DNA from: Balamuthia mandrillaris
Taxonomy: Eukaryota > Discosea > Longamoebia > Balamuthiidae
NCBI GenBank assembly: GCA_031835245.1
Contig: JAVKOQ010000046.1
Location: 186,001-250,000, forward strand
Reading direction: 5' to 3'
Length of the DNA stretch: 64,000 bases
Part shown: positions 12,875 through 22,649 of the stretch, piece by piece
Numbering within the stretch: position 1 is the stretch's first letter
Layout: every line of letters starts with the position of its first letter
Translations under genes and position numbers: made by a program
Notes under the pieces: model-generated
What the model was told of the DNA's origin: nothing
Database searches by the model: none
What the model saw: only the letters and a program-made list of their open reading frames with translations

Positions 12875-13079
12875 CCCACAAACTCGATGCAAACTATACC
12901 AGGAGGGCGGAAGGATGACAGTCTATGCATCAAAGAGAACACATCTCCCCGACTTTGTAAGCAAACTGAAGGACCACCTATTCCTGATGCATCCATGCGG
13001 TGGTTCTAAGTACAAATCCATCTTTACAATGCAAACGGACGTGAAGGGATACGATTTGGATGGAGGCCGAAAAACATAA
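10316..13079 (+). CDS. Shk-like protein kinase with C-terminal SH2 domain
   Basis: Predicted 528-residue dual-specificity or TKL-type kinase. Fifteen exons fit in frame, among them micro-exons of 17 nt (10783-10799) and 14 nt (12572-12585). A Lys-rich N-terminus leads into the kinase domain: glycine loop GEGAFAEVF, VAIK lysine, HPNVIRFLG, HRDLKPSN catalytic loop (split by an intron after HR), DFG, GT/PLYMPPE in place of APE, then DVYSFGLVIW. A linker with FLGQEEVAWKTF precedes the SH2 domain: YFHGDMSSTEAETRL (alpha A) and GTFLIRFSS (beta B, with the phosphotyrosine-binding Arg kept). This kinase-SH2 order is known from Dictyostelium ShkA-E and is a main reason for placing the organism in Amoebozoa. 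Introns carry TTCTC and CT repeats. Confidence 0.93.
11181..11262 (+). repeat. TTCTC pentamer tandem array in kinase intron
   Basis: About 14 to 16 copies of a CTTCT/TTCTC unit within the intron that splits the HRDLKPSN motif of the Shk-like kinase. The sense strand is all pyrimidine. Confidence 0.9.
12819..12871 (+). repeat. (CT)n microsatellite in kinase intron
   Basis: Nearly pure CT dinucleotide repeat starting a few bases after the donor of the last intron of the Shk-like kinase gene. Confidence 0.95.
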
Positions 13080-13268
13080 TCCTTCCCTCTAAAACAAAAA
13101 CCTTACGTCAGCTCTGGTGGAGAGGAGCGGAACAGCCTTGCTGTGTAAAACGCACATAACACTCCCGTAACCTTACTTTATGTACAACAAAACAACAAGG
13201 AGAAACAGAGGACCAAACCTTCTCCTTTCCCTCTATTAACGTAGGTGGTACGAGGAAAGGTGTTTGAA

Positions 13269-13994
13269 TCAGAATCGGATGACATCAACAGTAACATGTT
13301 TGGCCATAGGGAAGGGTCGTTTGCTGGCTTGGCCTTCCTCTGCCTTCACTTCAAGTTCCATGTTGCTGTCGTTCTCCTGCTGCTGTTGCAGGTGAGAGGG
13401 TGGTCGCACCTCAACAAGGGCATAGGTTCCACTGATTCCATCAGAGACGTGTCCAGGATTAATGCAGCACGCCACTACTTCTTGTTTATCATCATTGCTG
13501 TTGTTGGGTCGCTGTGTCACCTCTTCAACATAAGGGGCCAGCCTTGAGGATGGTAGTATAAGCAGGTCAGGTGTGCAGGGCATGCGAAGCCACTCCACGT
13601 GGCTCGAGTCTAGCGGTATATGTAAGGCTGTAGGTAGCATAGGATAGTAACTGAGAGCAGTAAACTTGAGTCAGTAATCAGCAGAAAATGGCAATGATAG
13701 AGAAGTACTTGTATTTAAAAGATAGTTTTAAAAATACCTGTGTTGTTGCAGAATATAACCAGCGAGGCGTGGTATCGTGGTATCAACCTCTCCCCTAATT
13801 TTGTTGATGCCTCAAAGTCAGTTGAGTAAAAGCATAAAAGATGCAAAAAAAGTTACCTGCAAAGCTCGTGTTCATTTATATCAGCGAGTATATCAGCGGA
13901 GGTGATGCCTAAGACCACCCCGTTGATGCATACCGTGCAAGGATTACTCAACCAATGAACGTTTGTCTAGCCAATAAAGGTTAGTCCAACAGGT

Positions 13995-14042
<48 letters not shown>

Positions 14043-15247
14043 ATGAAAAGAATACCGCATCCGTGTCGAAGCGACTTTTGGGGAACAAAGTAGACAGGTA
14101 AGGTTGAGATGAGGAAGTGGGCTTGTTCTGGCGGAATGGGAATTGGGGAAAGACCAAGTCATGCTGAACATCACGTACAGAAGGCACCATTATAATCTGT
14201 GTCTTAAGTTGAAGAGCGTCCAAAGTGTTGTCCAGCTCATGACAAAATCTCTCAAAGGCAAGGTCAAAGCCCAAGGAGAGCTCGCACTCATCCACAAGTG
14301 GGTGGGTGGCGTCGACGAAAGGGCCGAGCAGAAGAATGGCACTGGGCCTGCGTTCTGTGGTAACATGTTGAAGGAGCCGCTGCAGTCGCTCAAATTGTAG
14401 AAACTGGCTGTCAGAGGCGCTTACTGGGACAAAGGGGCCGCACGCCACCAACAAGGACAAGGGTCGCACGGAGCCCTTCTCCCCTCGCTCCTCCACAGAC
14501 AAGTTGGGTAACAAGGCAGAGCTGTAGATGCTCTCGCAAATGATCTTGGCTCCGGTGGGGTTATTCCCCTTCACGACTATTACCTGACCGGAGAATAGGG
14601 CCAGATGAGGGCAGCGACGAAAGTCGAGGCGGATACGATGGTCGCCCCGCTGCAGCACAGCCGAACTCTCGTTGAGCCGTCCTTCCACCTCGCAGTAGAC
14701 CCTTCCGTACGTCCAAAAGCTGCTCTCTCGGCGTAGGTGAAGACTTTCCATTTCAAGTCCCTCTAGACCGTGTTCCTTGCAAATGCCTTGCACCAGATGT
14801 TCCATCTCCCTGTCGAATGCTGGCACAGCATAACATGAAAAGTGCAGTGTTATGATCAGTTGAACCCGCAAGAAAATAAAAAGGTTAAAAACAAACCATC
14901 TTCTCTGTCCTTGAGCTTGTCATACATGTAGGGATAGATGGGCAGCGGAGCACTCAACAGCTGCACAGTTGGGGTAGGAAGGTTAGGCAGGTCTTGGGGG
15001 CTGTCTGATGTCTTTGCGGAAGCTTCCGAGCGGAGCACCACCGTATGGACGGATTCTTCCTTCTCTATGTTAGAAGAAGAAGAAGCCGAGGAAGACCCAT
15101 TTGATTGCGCTTTTGGGACTTGCAAGTCGAAGGTACTGAAAAGCTTCGCTGGGTTTCGTATTCTTTTAAACAGACGGCGGTTGGACTGTGTTTGCACAAG
15201 CATAAACAATGACAAAAAAAAAGGACAAACCTGGGTGCGGCACTCAT
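13269..15247 (-). CDS. POLA2: DNA polymerase alpha accessory subunit B (POLA2)
   Basis: B subunit of the polymerase alpha-primase complex that starts DNA synthesis in the nucleus. In translation order I see a Ser-rich region ending in PLPIYPYMYDKLKDRE, an OB fold (RRESSFWTYGRVYCEVEGRL), and the inactive calcineurin-like phosphoesterase fold: VACGPFVPV, LLLGPFVDATHPLVDE, IMVPSVRDVQHDLVFPQPF-like block, WLSNPCTVCINGVVLGITS, and the closing PDLLILPSSRLAPYVEEV with GTYALVEVR. Small exons at about 13870-13960 and 13745-13810 carry the INGV and IPRLAGYILQ parts. The start is ambiguous. ATG at 15247 (MSAAPR, spliced to IRNPAKLFSTF) leaves the E2F site at 15374-15384 upstream; ATG at 15437 would place that site inside the coding sequence. 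I prefer 15247. The usual N-terminal helical domain looks short or absent. Confidence 0.92.
14000..14041 (-). repeat. (GA)n microsatellite in POLA2 intron
   Basis: GA on the plus strand, so CT on the POLA2 sense strand, directly after the donor of the intron following ...FDTDA. Confidence 0.95.
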
Positions 15248-15373
15248 CCGTGTGAATCGCTGATCTCAGTCCTTTCTGCGCAGGAAATGTTTGACCCTCC
15301 TCCCTTCCTTCAGCTTCTTGCTTCTGCTTTGTGTTTGCGTGCAAAGGCAGGAGGATTGAGATTCCCTCCTTTT

Positions 15374-15384
15374 TTTGGCGGGAA
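15374..15384 (+). promoter_or_regulatory. E2F-like site between POLA2 and SEC16
   Basis: TTTGGCGGGAA, within a run TTTTTTTGGCGGGAAAAA, lies 127 bp upstream of the preferred POLA2 ATG in the divergent spacer with SEC16. It is identical to the site upstream of RPA1 and to that between CDC16 and RBM25. Nothing else is recognised in 15248-15737 apart from a tRNA-like GGTTCGACTCC string on the minus strand near 15432-15455 that does not fold as a tRNA. Confidence 0.6.
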
Positions 15385-15737
15385 AAACGAAGGGTGCTGA
15401 TGTCAGCAGTGCTTCGCCTTTGCAATGCTAGGCGCATGCGGGAGTCGAACCGGGAGCACCCACCACGTCATTCCAGGGAAAAATAGTGTGGACAAAGACG
15501 AAAAATTCCCCACAAAAAAAAAATAACCCAAACAAACAAACAAGAGAGAGAGAAAGGAGAGGAGAGGAGCACTAGTGTTGGAAAGCACTTCTCTCTGCAA
15601 CAAAGCGAATATCAAACCCTTCCCTTCCTTGCATCTTCAACAACACCTTACCCCCTCTCTCTTTTGTTTCCCCTCCCCCTTCTTCATCGTTTTGGTAGTG
15701 CCCGCCAGTTCGCACTTTTTGTTTTTGTTTTTGGCCA

Positions 15738-18700
15738 ATGGCTGAAGAAGACACCCCCACCATTTCCTTCTTTGATGGGGCGGAGGAGGCCTCCTCGCTC
15801 TTTGAAACGGGCTTTGGAAAGGGGAATGCTCAAGGCGAAGAAAACGACTTTTCTGCTCTCTTTCGCGGGGGCAACGATTTCTCTTTGCAGCAGCCGCAAG
15901 CCACGCTCACTGGTCCCCCTGCTGGCGGGACACAATCAACAAAGCCAAACAACGACACGTTGGAGGAGGTATCTCTCTACGATGAGAACAGCAGCCCCGT
16001 TTCAAGCCCTCGGGTTGACGGTGGTGGCCCTGCTTTAAATCAAATTCACTCAACAGCAGCTACTCCGCCAGGCTCTAGCCACAAAACTTCTCCTTTGCAA
16101 CCCTCCTTCCCACAACATAGCAACAGCAGTCCCGCCGCTAGTAAACACGCTGATCAACCGGAGGCAGAGCAAACTGAAGAAGACGCATCATGTCTTTTTG
16201 GGAATGAGGGTGGTTCTTCGGAGGACTCCTCTCCATTTGACTTTGCAACACTCTCAACTTCTTCCTCTCACCCGGCACAAAGCTTCGCTTTGAGCCTCAC
16301 AACCACTCCGCAACCTGTTGCTCCTTCTTCAACAACATATGCCACCGCTACCAAGCCGCCACCGCAACAACAGCAGGCATCCCACGAAGAGGAAGCAGAA
16401 GAGGTGACCCCCGATCTTTTCGGAGGAAGCGAAGACGAGCCCTCGGTCTTTGACACCATCGCGAGGGAACAGCATTTCCCGCCTGCTACCGTAGGCCACA
16501 GCTCTTTTCATTCGCCATTCAATCAGCAAGGCTTTGGGGCCAACCACTTTGCCGCGAGTTATAATAGCAGCAACTTTCACAGCTACCAACAACCTCAGCA
16601 GCCCCAACACCAACAACAGCCCTTTTTCTCTACTCAGCCTCAACAATCGGGCTTGTTATTCCAAGATAGCGGCTTTTTGCAACAGCACCAACAGCAACCA
16701 ATGACCTATGGAGCTCCCTTTTTGCCCAACCCCCATGCACCACAACAAACATCGCCGTTTTTATCGGGGCAAACAACTGCATCCATTTCCGGATATACAG
16801 CCTCTCCTCTTTCATCTTCTCTTTCGCATGTGCCAATCAGGACTGCCGCACGGCTTACGCGCAGTAGCTCCGCTGTGAGCCAAACTCCTGCAATGCATGG
16901 GCCTTCATCTTATTCTGGACTGCATGACTCTTCTTCTTCTACTTTCGCTGCTTCCACTTATTCTTCTTATTCTTCATCCTCTGCTGCGCCCACTATCGCC
17001 ACAGCCACTACTTCGTTCTCTTCCGCGTCGACCACTTCCCGCTACCGCTCTCAGAGCTCGGGAGAAGGAGCTTCCTCCTCTTTCCATTCCAAACAAGCTG
17101 AGGCCAGTCCCTTTTCTCAACCAGGCGGTCATTTGCAGCCTGCCATATCAGCCGACCCTTTATCAACTTTCTTTCCAGCAAGTAGCGGCTCCTCTCAACA
17201 GAGTTCTTTCTCCAATCAACCCATATCCTCTTTCTCCCATTCTTCGATTCAACAAGCGGAGAGCCCACACCTGCATTACCCTTCTCACCACCAGCACCAA
17301 CAACCAAGTCCTCAGTTTCCAAATCTGGCCACCAACGAGGGCTTGACCCGCGTTAGTTCCAGCCCCGATATAAGCCTATTTAACCCGGTTTCTCAACCTA
17401 GTCCCTTGCATTATTCTGCGGGGCACCGTCGTGCACTTTCTGGTGGTCAGATGATAGGCCCACAAGACCATGACCCCCTTCTTTTTCATCGTCCCCATCC
17501 AATTGCTGTCTTCACTTTTGGGGGTTCCTTAATTACGTGCATTCCCGTAGCCGGCCGTACTTTCCGCATCCATAATGTTAGCCTTCCTTCCTTCCTTCAT
17601 TCCTTCCTTTTTTTAAAAATGTTCTTATGTTTCTTTTCTACTTTCTTCGTCCTCTCTCTACTGTTTACTGACGGACCTTTATCTTTGCCAGGGAGTAGCA
17701 CCGGAAAATAGCCATACCCAATACTGCAGTGGTCCCCTCAAGGTATTCCGACTGAACCAAATGCTGACGAATACGAGCTTATATAACTCGTTGAAGCAAT
17801 TTCCTGGTCCTTTGAAAGCCAATTCATCAAAGGTATGTCGTTTCTCACTGCATCCACTATGCAATGATGCTCAGACGTCTGCCAACAGGACAAGGTATTA
17901 CGGTTTATCACAAGCAAAGTAGAAAATCCTGAAGAAGAAATGTTTTCTGAGGACGTTCAGCTATTGTGGGGTCTGTTGAAGATAATGTGCGAACACTATG
18001 GTAGGTTTGCATTCCTTCACCTCTATTCCAATCAACTTAAAACTATGCTCCAGGGGAATTATTGCCACCAGCAGAAGGAAGAAGAAAAGAAAACGTTGGT
18101 TTGCAGCCTGCTCAGAAAGCCATATGCGATTTGCTGTGCGAGGCAAATCATGCCAGCGGTTGGATAAACGATGCAGACCAGGTTTCACTTTCTGTTTCTC
18201 TTCTCTGGTGTATTTTTTTCTTAACATTTTCAAAAGGAACCCATCGCGACACAACTGTTGCCCACTGAGCAGGCCAGACAACGCGCTTTAAAGGAAATAG
18301 AAGGAAAGTTGGCACTTGGTAATTTGGAAGAGGTAAGCAGTCTATTGATTCTGTTTTCTTGTTCTTGTTTTAATTGGGTTGGCGGAAACAAAGGCCTGCA
18401 GCACAGCAGTTTCTGCTCACCTATGGGAACACGCCTTTCTGCTCTCCAGTCAAATAAACCAAGAAACACAAGCCAATGTGGTCAAACAATTCACTTTGAC
18501 TGCCTTGAGAGAAGGGTCTCCTCTTCGTGCCTTGTATTTGTTATATTCAAGACAGCCAGCAGGTTCGTGTGCCTGATGGCATGACCCATAGATCGCGTTC
18601 TCTTTACTTACTCTTGTGTTATTACTTGACAGAATTGTTTCGTAAAAACCAAAACTCCAACGATAGTGCCCTCCTTGACAGTTGGAGAGAAAACCTTGCC

Positions 18701-20576
18701 ATGATTATTGCCAACCGTACTGCTGGCGATATTCGTGTGATAGGTCAATTAGGGGACACCTTGTGGCAAAACAGACGTAGGGCAGCTGCTGCTCACTTCT
18801 GATATCCTTTACCTCCTCTGCCCTTTCCTCTTTGGCGAGTAATATTTGGCGTTTTCATCCTTAACTTTGTCTCACCTATCTCTTAGCAGAACATCCCTTT
18901 GGGCAGTTTGAAAATCCAAATGCGCGACTGATACTACTTGGGGCAGATCACAAGACCCAGAGGAATTATTTTATTAATGCCGAAAGCATGCAACGCACTG
19001 AAGTGTTTGAATATACAAAGAAATTGGGCAATTCTCAGTACTCCTTACCCTCGTTGCAAGTGTACAAGTTTATATACGCTAACCTCTTGGCCGATTACGG
19101 ATTGTTGGAGGAGGCTTGGAAGTACGTTGGCTCTCACAATAGGATTGATTTGTTATTTTGGTTGTTAAAGTTTGTGCTACAGATATTACCAAGCGGTACT
19201 GGCAACCGTAAAGGACAATCTTCCCCAGTACAACAAATTGTTTGTGACGCAGTTGGCTAGCTTTGGCAAACGTCTCACCGAGGTTAATGGGTCATTGTAC
19301 GTACTTCACCTAGCAGTAACTGTTGAATATTTATGGGTTGACTTTTTTTTTTTTGCTATTAGGCCCAGAAATTCCTCATCCTCCAGGCTTTCGACCGTGT
19401 TGTCTTCCTTCCTCACGAAAACGATGAGTGCTATCGTGGGAACTGAGGACTCATTGGAACAAGAAGTGGTGGATCCTTCTGCAGGCATTCCAAAGGATAG
19501 CAATAACCCATCTCCTACCCTTGTTCCGAGTGCCTCTTTTCCCACTGCTGATTCACGAAGCACGGCGACCATGGCCATACCACGCTCTTCCAGCCAAGAT
19601 CACTTCTCTAATGGTGACTTTCAAAGATCGCCAACTTCGTTATCCAGTAGCACGGCTCCGCAAATGCAACCCAGTAGCAGTTCCACCTCCCTGACTAATG
19701 ATGAAAATGATCAAAAAGGCAGCGGATCTTCGCTTTCCAAGTCACCCAGCGAATCGTCCAAATCGGACGACAAAGGGGAAAAGCGTTCGGTACGTTCTCA
19801 AATAGCATGCCTTTACCAAGTTTGCTTTTTTGCTAACCTCCATTCCAATACCCCAACTGTAGAAATGGTGGGAGCGTATTTTCCGTAAATCAGAGTCACA
19901 TGAGATGGTGCTTGGTGGAGAGACTGAGTTTGTGTATAACGAGGAGCTGGGCGTGTGGCACCAAAAGGTACTTGCTCATAGCCTTATCTCTGCTTTTTTT
20001 TTTCGGATTGTGTGGTGATTGATTGATTTTGTGTATCTCTATTAGGGCAAGCCTCCACAAATGCCTGCTAAAGCGCCACCACCGCCGCCCATGTCAACGC
20101 CAATTGAACAGACACCCCAGCGAACGGATGCTGGCCCTCCTCCTCCCTCTTCTTTGAGCAGCAGCCCTGCCCTTGGCGGACCATTAGGCCAATCGAACGG
20201 CCTATCGGGTGGTGCTCCCCCCGCCTTCTCGGCCCAAAATCGCTTCTCTTCATCCTCACGAGGTTCTCGTCGGTACTTGGATTCTTTCAATCCAGAACAA
20301 GAGTTTCAAGCAAGCGCTCCTTCTGCTGGTCCTGCTGGAATGCCTCCGTTTCCTCTTCCCAGTCTTGCCGGTACTCTCTCCCTCTCTTCCTCCCTCTTTT
20401 TTGTTCTTTATTTATTTGTTTGTTTGATCGAAACAGGGAACGGTGGCTCTATGCTAATACCAGGAATGGAAGGAGGGGGTATTGCTGCCCCTGCTGCTCC
20501 TGACGGCTTCAAACCCCTTCAACCACCCTTCTTTGCCCAGCACAATTCAGCACAACCCCCCACCAGTGGTCAATAG
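15738..20576 (+). CDS. SEC16: SEC16-like COPII assembly scaffold
   Basis: Large peripheral ER-exit-site protein that organises COPII coat assembly. The N-terminal ~570 residues are Ser/Gln/His-rich and disordered, with repeated acidic-aromatic patches (FFDGAEEASSLFETGF, DLFGGSEDEPSVFD). The central conserved domain starts at PHPIAVFTFGGSLITCIP and continues after an intron with NSLKQFPGPLK. It is followed by an alpha-solenoid of the Sec13-binding type (AHLWEHAFLLSSQ, TLWQNRRRAAAAHFC, SLQVYKFIYANLLADYGLLE). After a second disordered part the conserved C-terminal region WWERIFRK ... EFVYNEELGVWHQKG appears, then RRYLDSFNPE and a Pro/Gly-rich tail. About a dozen introns interrupt the second half; exact borders of the small exons between 17.7 and 19.4 kb are approximate. 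Confidence 0.9.
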
Positions 20577-21448
20577 TTTTGGTGGTGGCCCATATCAATC
20601 CGCTCACTGTTTGTCCCGGCGTTGTTGTTACGCTTCTTGTTGCTGCCGTTGTTGTTGTACATAGAAAAAGTGATCGCCGATGTCCCAAAGTGTTTTGCCG
20701 TTCTCTTCTCTTCATCGTTCTCTCCATCGTTCTCTTCTCTTCATCGTTTTCTCCATCGTTCTCTTCTCTTCATCGTTCTCTTCTTCGTTCTCTTCTCTTC
20801 ATCGTTCTCTTCTCTTCATCGTTCTCTTCTCTTCTCTTCTCTTCTCTTCTCTTCTCTTCTCTTCATCGTTCTCTTCTCTTCTCTTCATCGTTCTCTTCAT
20901 CGTTCTCTTCATCGTTCTCTTCATCGTTCTCTTCTCTTCTCTTCTCTTCTCTTCTCTTCTCTTCTCTTCTCTTCTCTTCTCTTCTCTTCTCTTCTCTTCT
21001 CTTCTCTTCTCTTCATCGTTCTCTTCATCGTTCTCTTCATCGTTCTCTTCTCTTCTGTTCTTGGTTATGATTACAATTTGTGTAATGGCCATTCGAAAAG
21101 TGGCGGGAAAATGCCACCTTTTCTTTTTCAGGAGGGGGAGGATGATGATGCGGTATATGAGCCCTCAATGCCAATTTTTTTTTTGCCGCGTGTTTTTTTT
21201 GGATAATAGAAGAAGCAGAGAGGGGGGCTGAGTGCGAAGAAGCACAAGGGAGACTGATCGTTGGTTGGGGTGCTCGTGATCACGCAAGTAGAGGAGGAAC
21301 CTTCGCTTGTAGCATAGCAGTGTTTGTTGTTTGGTGTTACTTGTATGTTGTTTGGCCTTTGCGTAAACCTTTTCGATTTACTAATGCATATTTTTTTTCT
21401 GCTACGTTTTTTGTGAAGGGGGTAGAGACAGAGACAGATTTCGGTAGA
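20577..21448. other. Repeat-rich spacer after SEC16
   Basis: No gene recognised. The spacer begins with GTTGTTG-rich sequence, contains the composite TTCTC array at about 20690-21057, then a TGGCGGGAAAA string at 21101-21111 (E2F-like) about 340 bp before the next ATG. Long open frames in all plus frames come from the stop-free repeat. Confidence 0.6.
20690..21057 (+). repeat. Composite TTCTC / TTCATCGTTCTC satellite
   Basis: A two-level tandem array: runs of the 5-mer CTTCT alternate with a 12-mer TTCATCGTTCTC. The longest pure 5-mer run is about 20931-21012. The plus strand is almost all pyrimidine except for the ATCG of each 12-mer. Confidence 0.92.
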
Positions 21449-22401
21449 ATGAGCGACACAGAGCAATACGACAGCGAGCAAAATGACCTGTTGAATGGGT
21501 CTGCAGAGGAGGAGGAAACTCACGAAGAGAGCGCGGGCCTCGACCTTGGTGAAGACGCCCAACCTCAGCATGAGGAAGAGCCGGATTTGGGTGGTGATGA
21601 GGAAGAGGAAAGGTTCTCCGTGGAGGACTCGGCCATTCGAACGGAAGAAGTAAACGGAGAGGAAGAGCACGAAACTGAGCTACACAATGGCACCGAAGAA
21701 CACAAAGAGGAGGAACACAGCAGCAGTAGTGAGGATGAACAGGAGGAGAAAGGGGACGAAGCGGATGACTTTTTGGAATTGGAGAAGGAAAAGGAGCAGG
21801 TGAAGGAGAAGGAGAAAAAAGAAAAGCTTGCTGCTCCTCAAACCCCCACAAAGAACGGCGCCGACAAACAAACCCCTAAGCGCCCCGCCACAGCCCCAAG
21901 GGCCGCCCCCAAAGGCACTGCCCAAGCCCGAAGGGTTTCTTCCTCCAAACCTGCCACACCTGTCAAGACCCCCAGTCCTGCCAAACCTGCCGGCAAGACC
22001 GTTGGACCCGCCCCAGCTGGCGAGTTCAGCCCCGCTGTTACTAACAAGGCCAAGAAGATCCAGCGCTCTGGCAATGTTTTCGACTCTCTGTACGAGGACG
22101 CCATCAAGCGAAGGGAAAAGAGAGCGTTGGCCCTCCAGCAAAGTAAGTTCTTTTTTGTTCCACAAGGAAGAGATCTTTCTTCTCGCCTTGGATCTTGTCC
22201 CTAACCTTATCTTTACCCCCACTTCTAGTTGAAATGGAAAAACAGAAGGCGGCTCGCAGCCCGGAGGTGTCCAAGTACGCACAAAAGACTGCTCGCGAAC
22301 GCAACGTTTTTGAAGCCCTTTACGCCGATGCCACTGCTAGACGCGAAAAGAAGGAAGGACAGACCCCTAACGCCTCTCCCGCCAAACGCCAACAGCAATA
22401 A
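21449..22401 (+). CDS. Acidic protein with duplicated NVFxxLYxDA motif
   Basis: 288-residue protein of unknown function from two exons (21449-22142 and 22229-22401; phase-1 intron). Residues 1-130 are strongly acidic (Glu/Asp-rich with some Ser). About 130-200 is basic and rich in Pro, Ala and Thr with TP and SP sites, like a microtubule- or chromatin-associated linker. The C-terminal 85 residues hold two copies of one motif: NVFDSLYEDAIKRREKR and NVFEALYADATARREKK, each preceded by Arg/Lys-rich sequence. The LYxDAxxRR pattern is known as a short repeat in poorly characterised eukaryotic proteins. I do not recognise an enzyme fold. Upstream DNA has a GGCGGGAAAA E2F-like string. Confidence 0.8.
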
Positions 22402-22649
22402 CTTTTAATAGGTAGTGGATAAAGAAGATCGTCTTACTGCCCCCCTTTTGTTCCCGTCTCCGCTCACTTGCTCTCCTCCCTCTCTTCCTCTCACTCGTTG
22501 GACTATCTCTCTTCTCTCCCGCTCCTATCAACTGCCTCATTACAAACCGAAACGAACAAAGAAGGTGGACAGGATGAAGTTGTGTAACCTATGATAAGAC
22601 AAAGAAAGCACAGAACCAAGAAGTGAAGCAAACAAAGGAAAGGTTATAA

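Noticed and set aside
15420-15460. tRNA gene on the minus strand (GGTTCGACTCC B-box-like string)
   Set aside because: The T-arm stem does not pair (CGG against CCC), and no matching acceptor stem or A box is found about 70 bp upstream on that strand.
20579-21231. Ser/Phe/Leu-rich plus-strand open frames after SEC16
   Set aside because: Produced by the TTCTC satellite, overlapping in three frames, with no domain or splice support.
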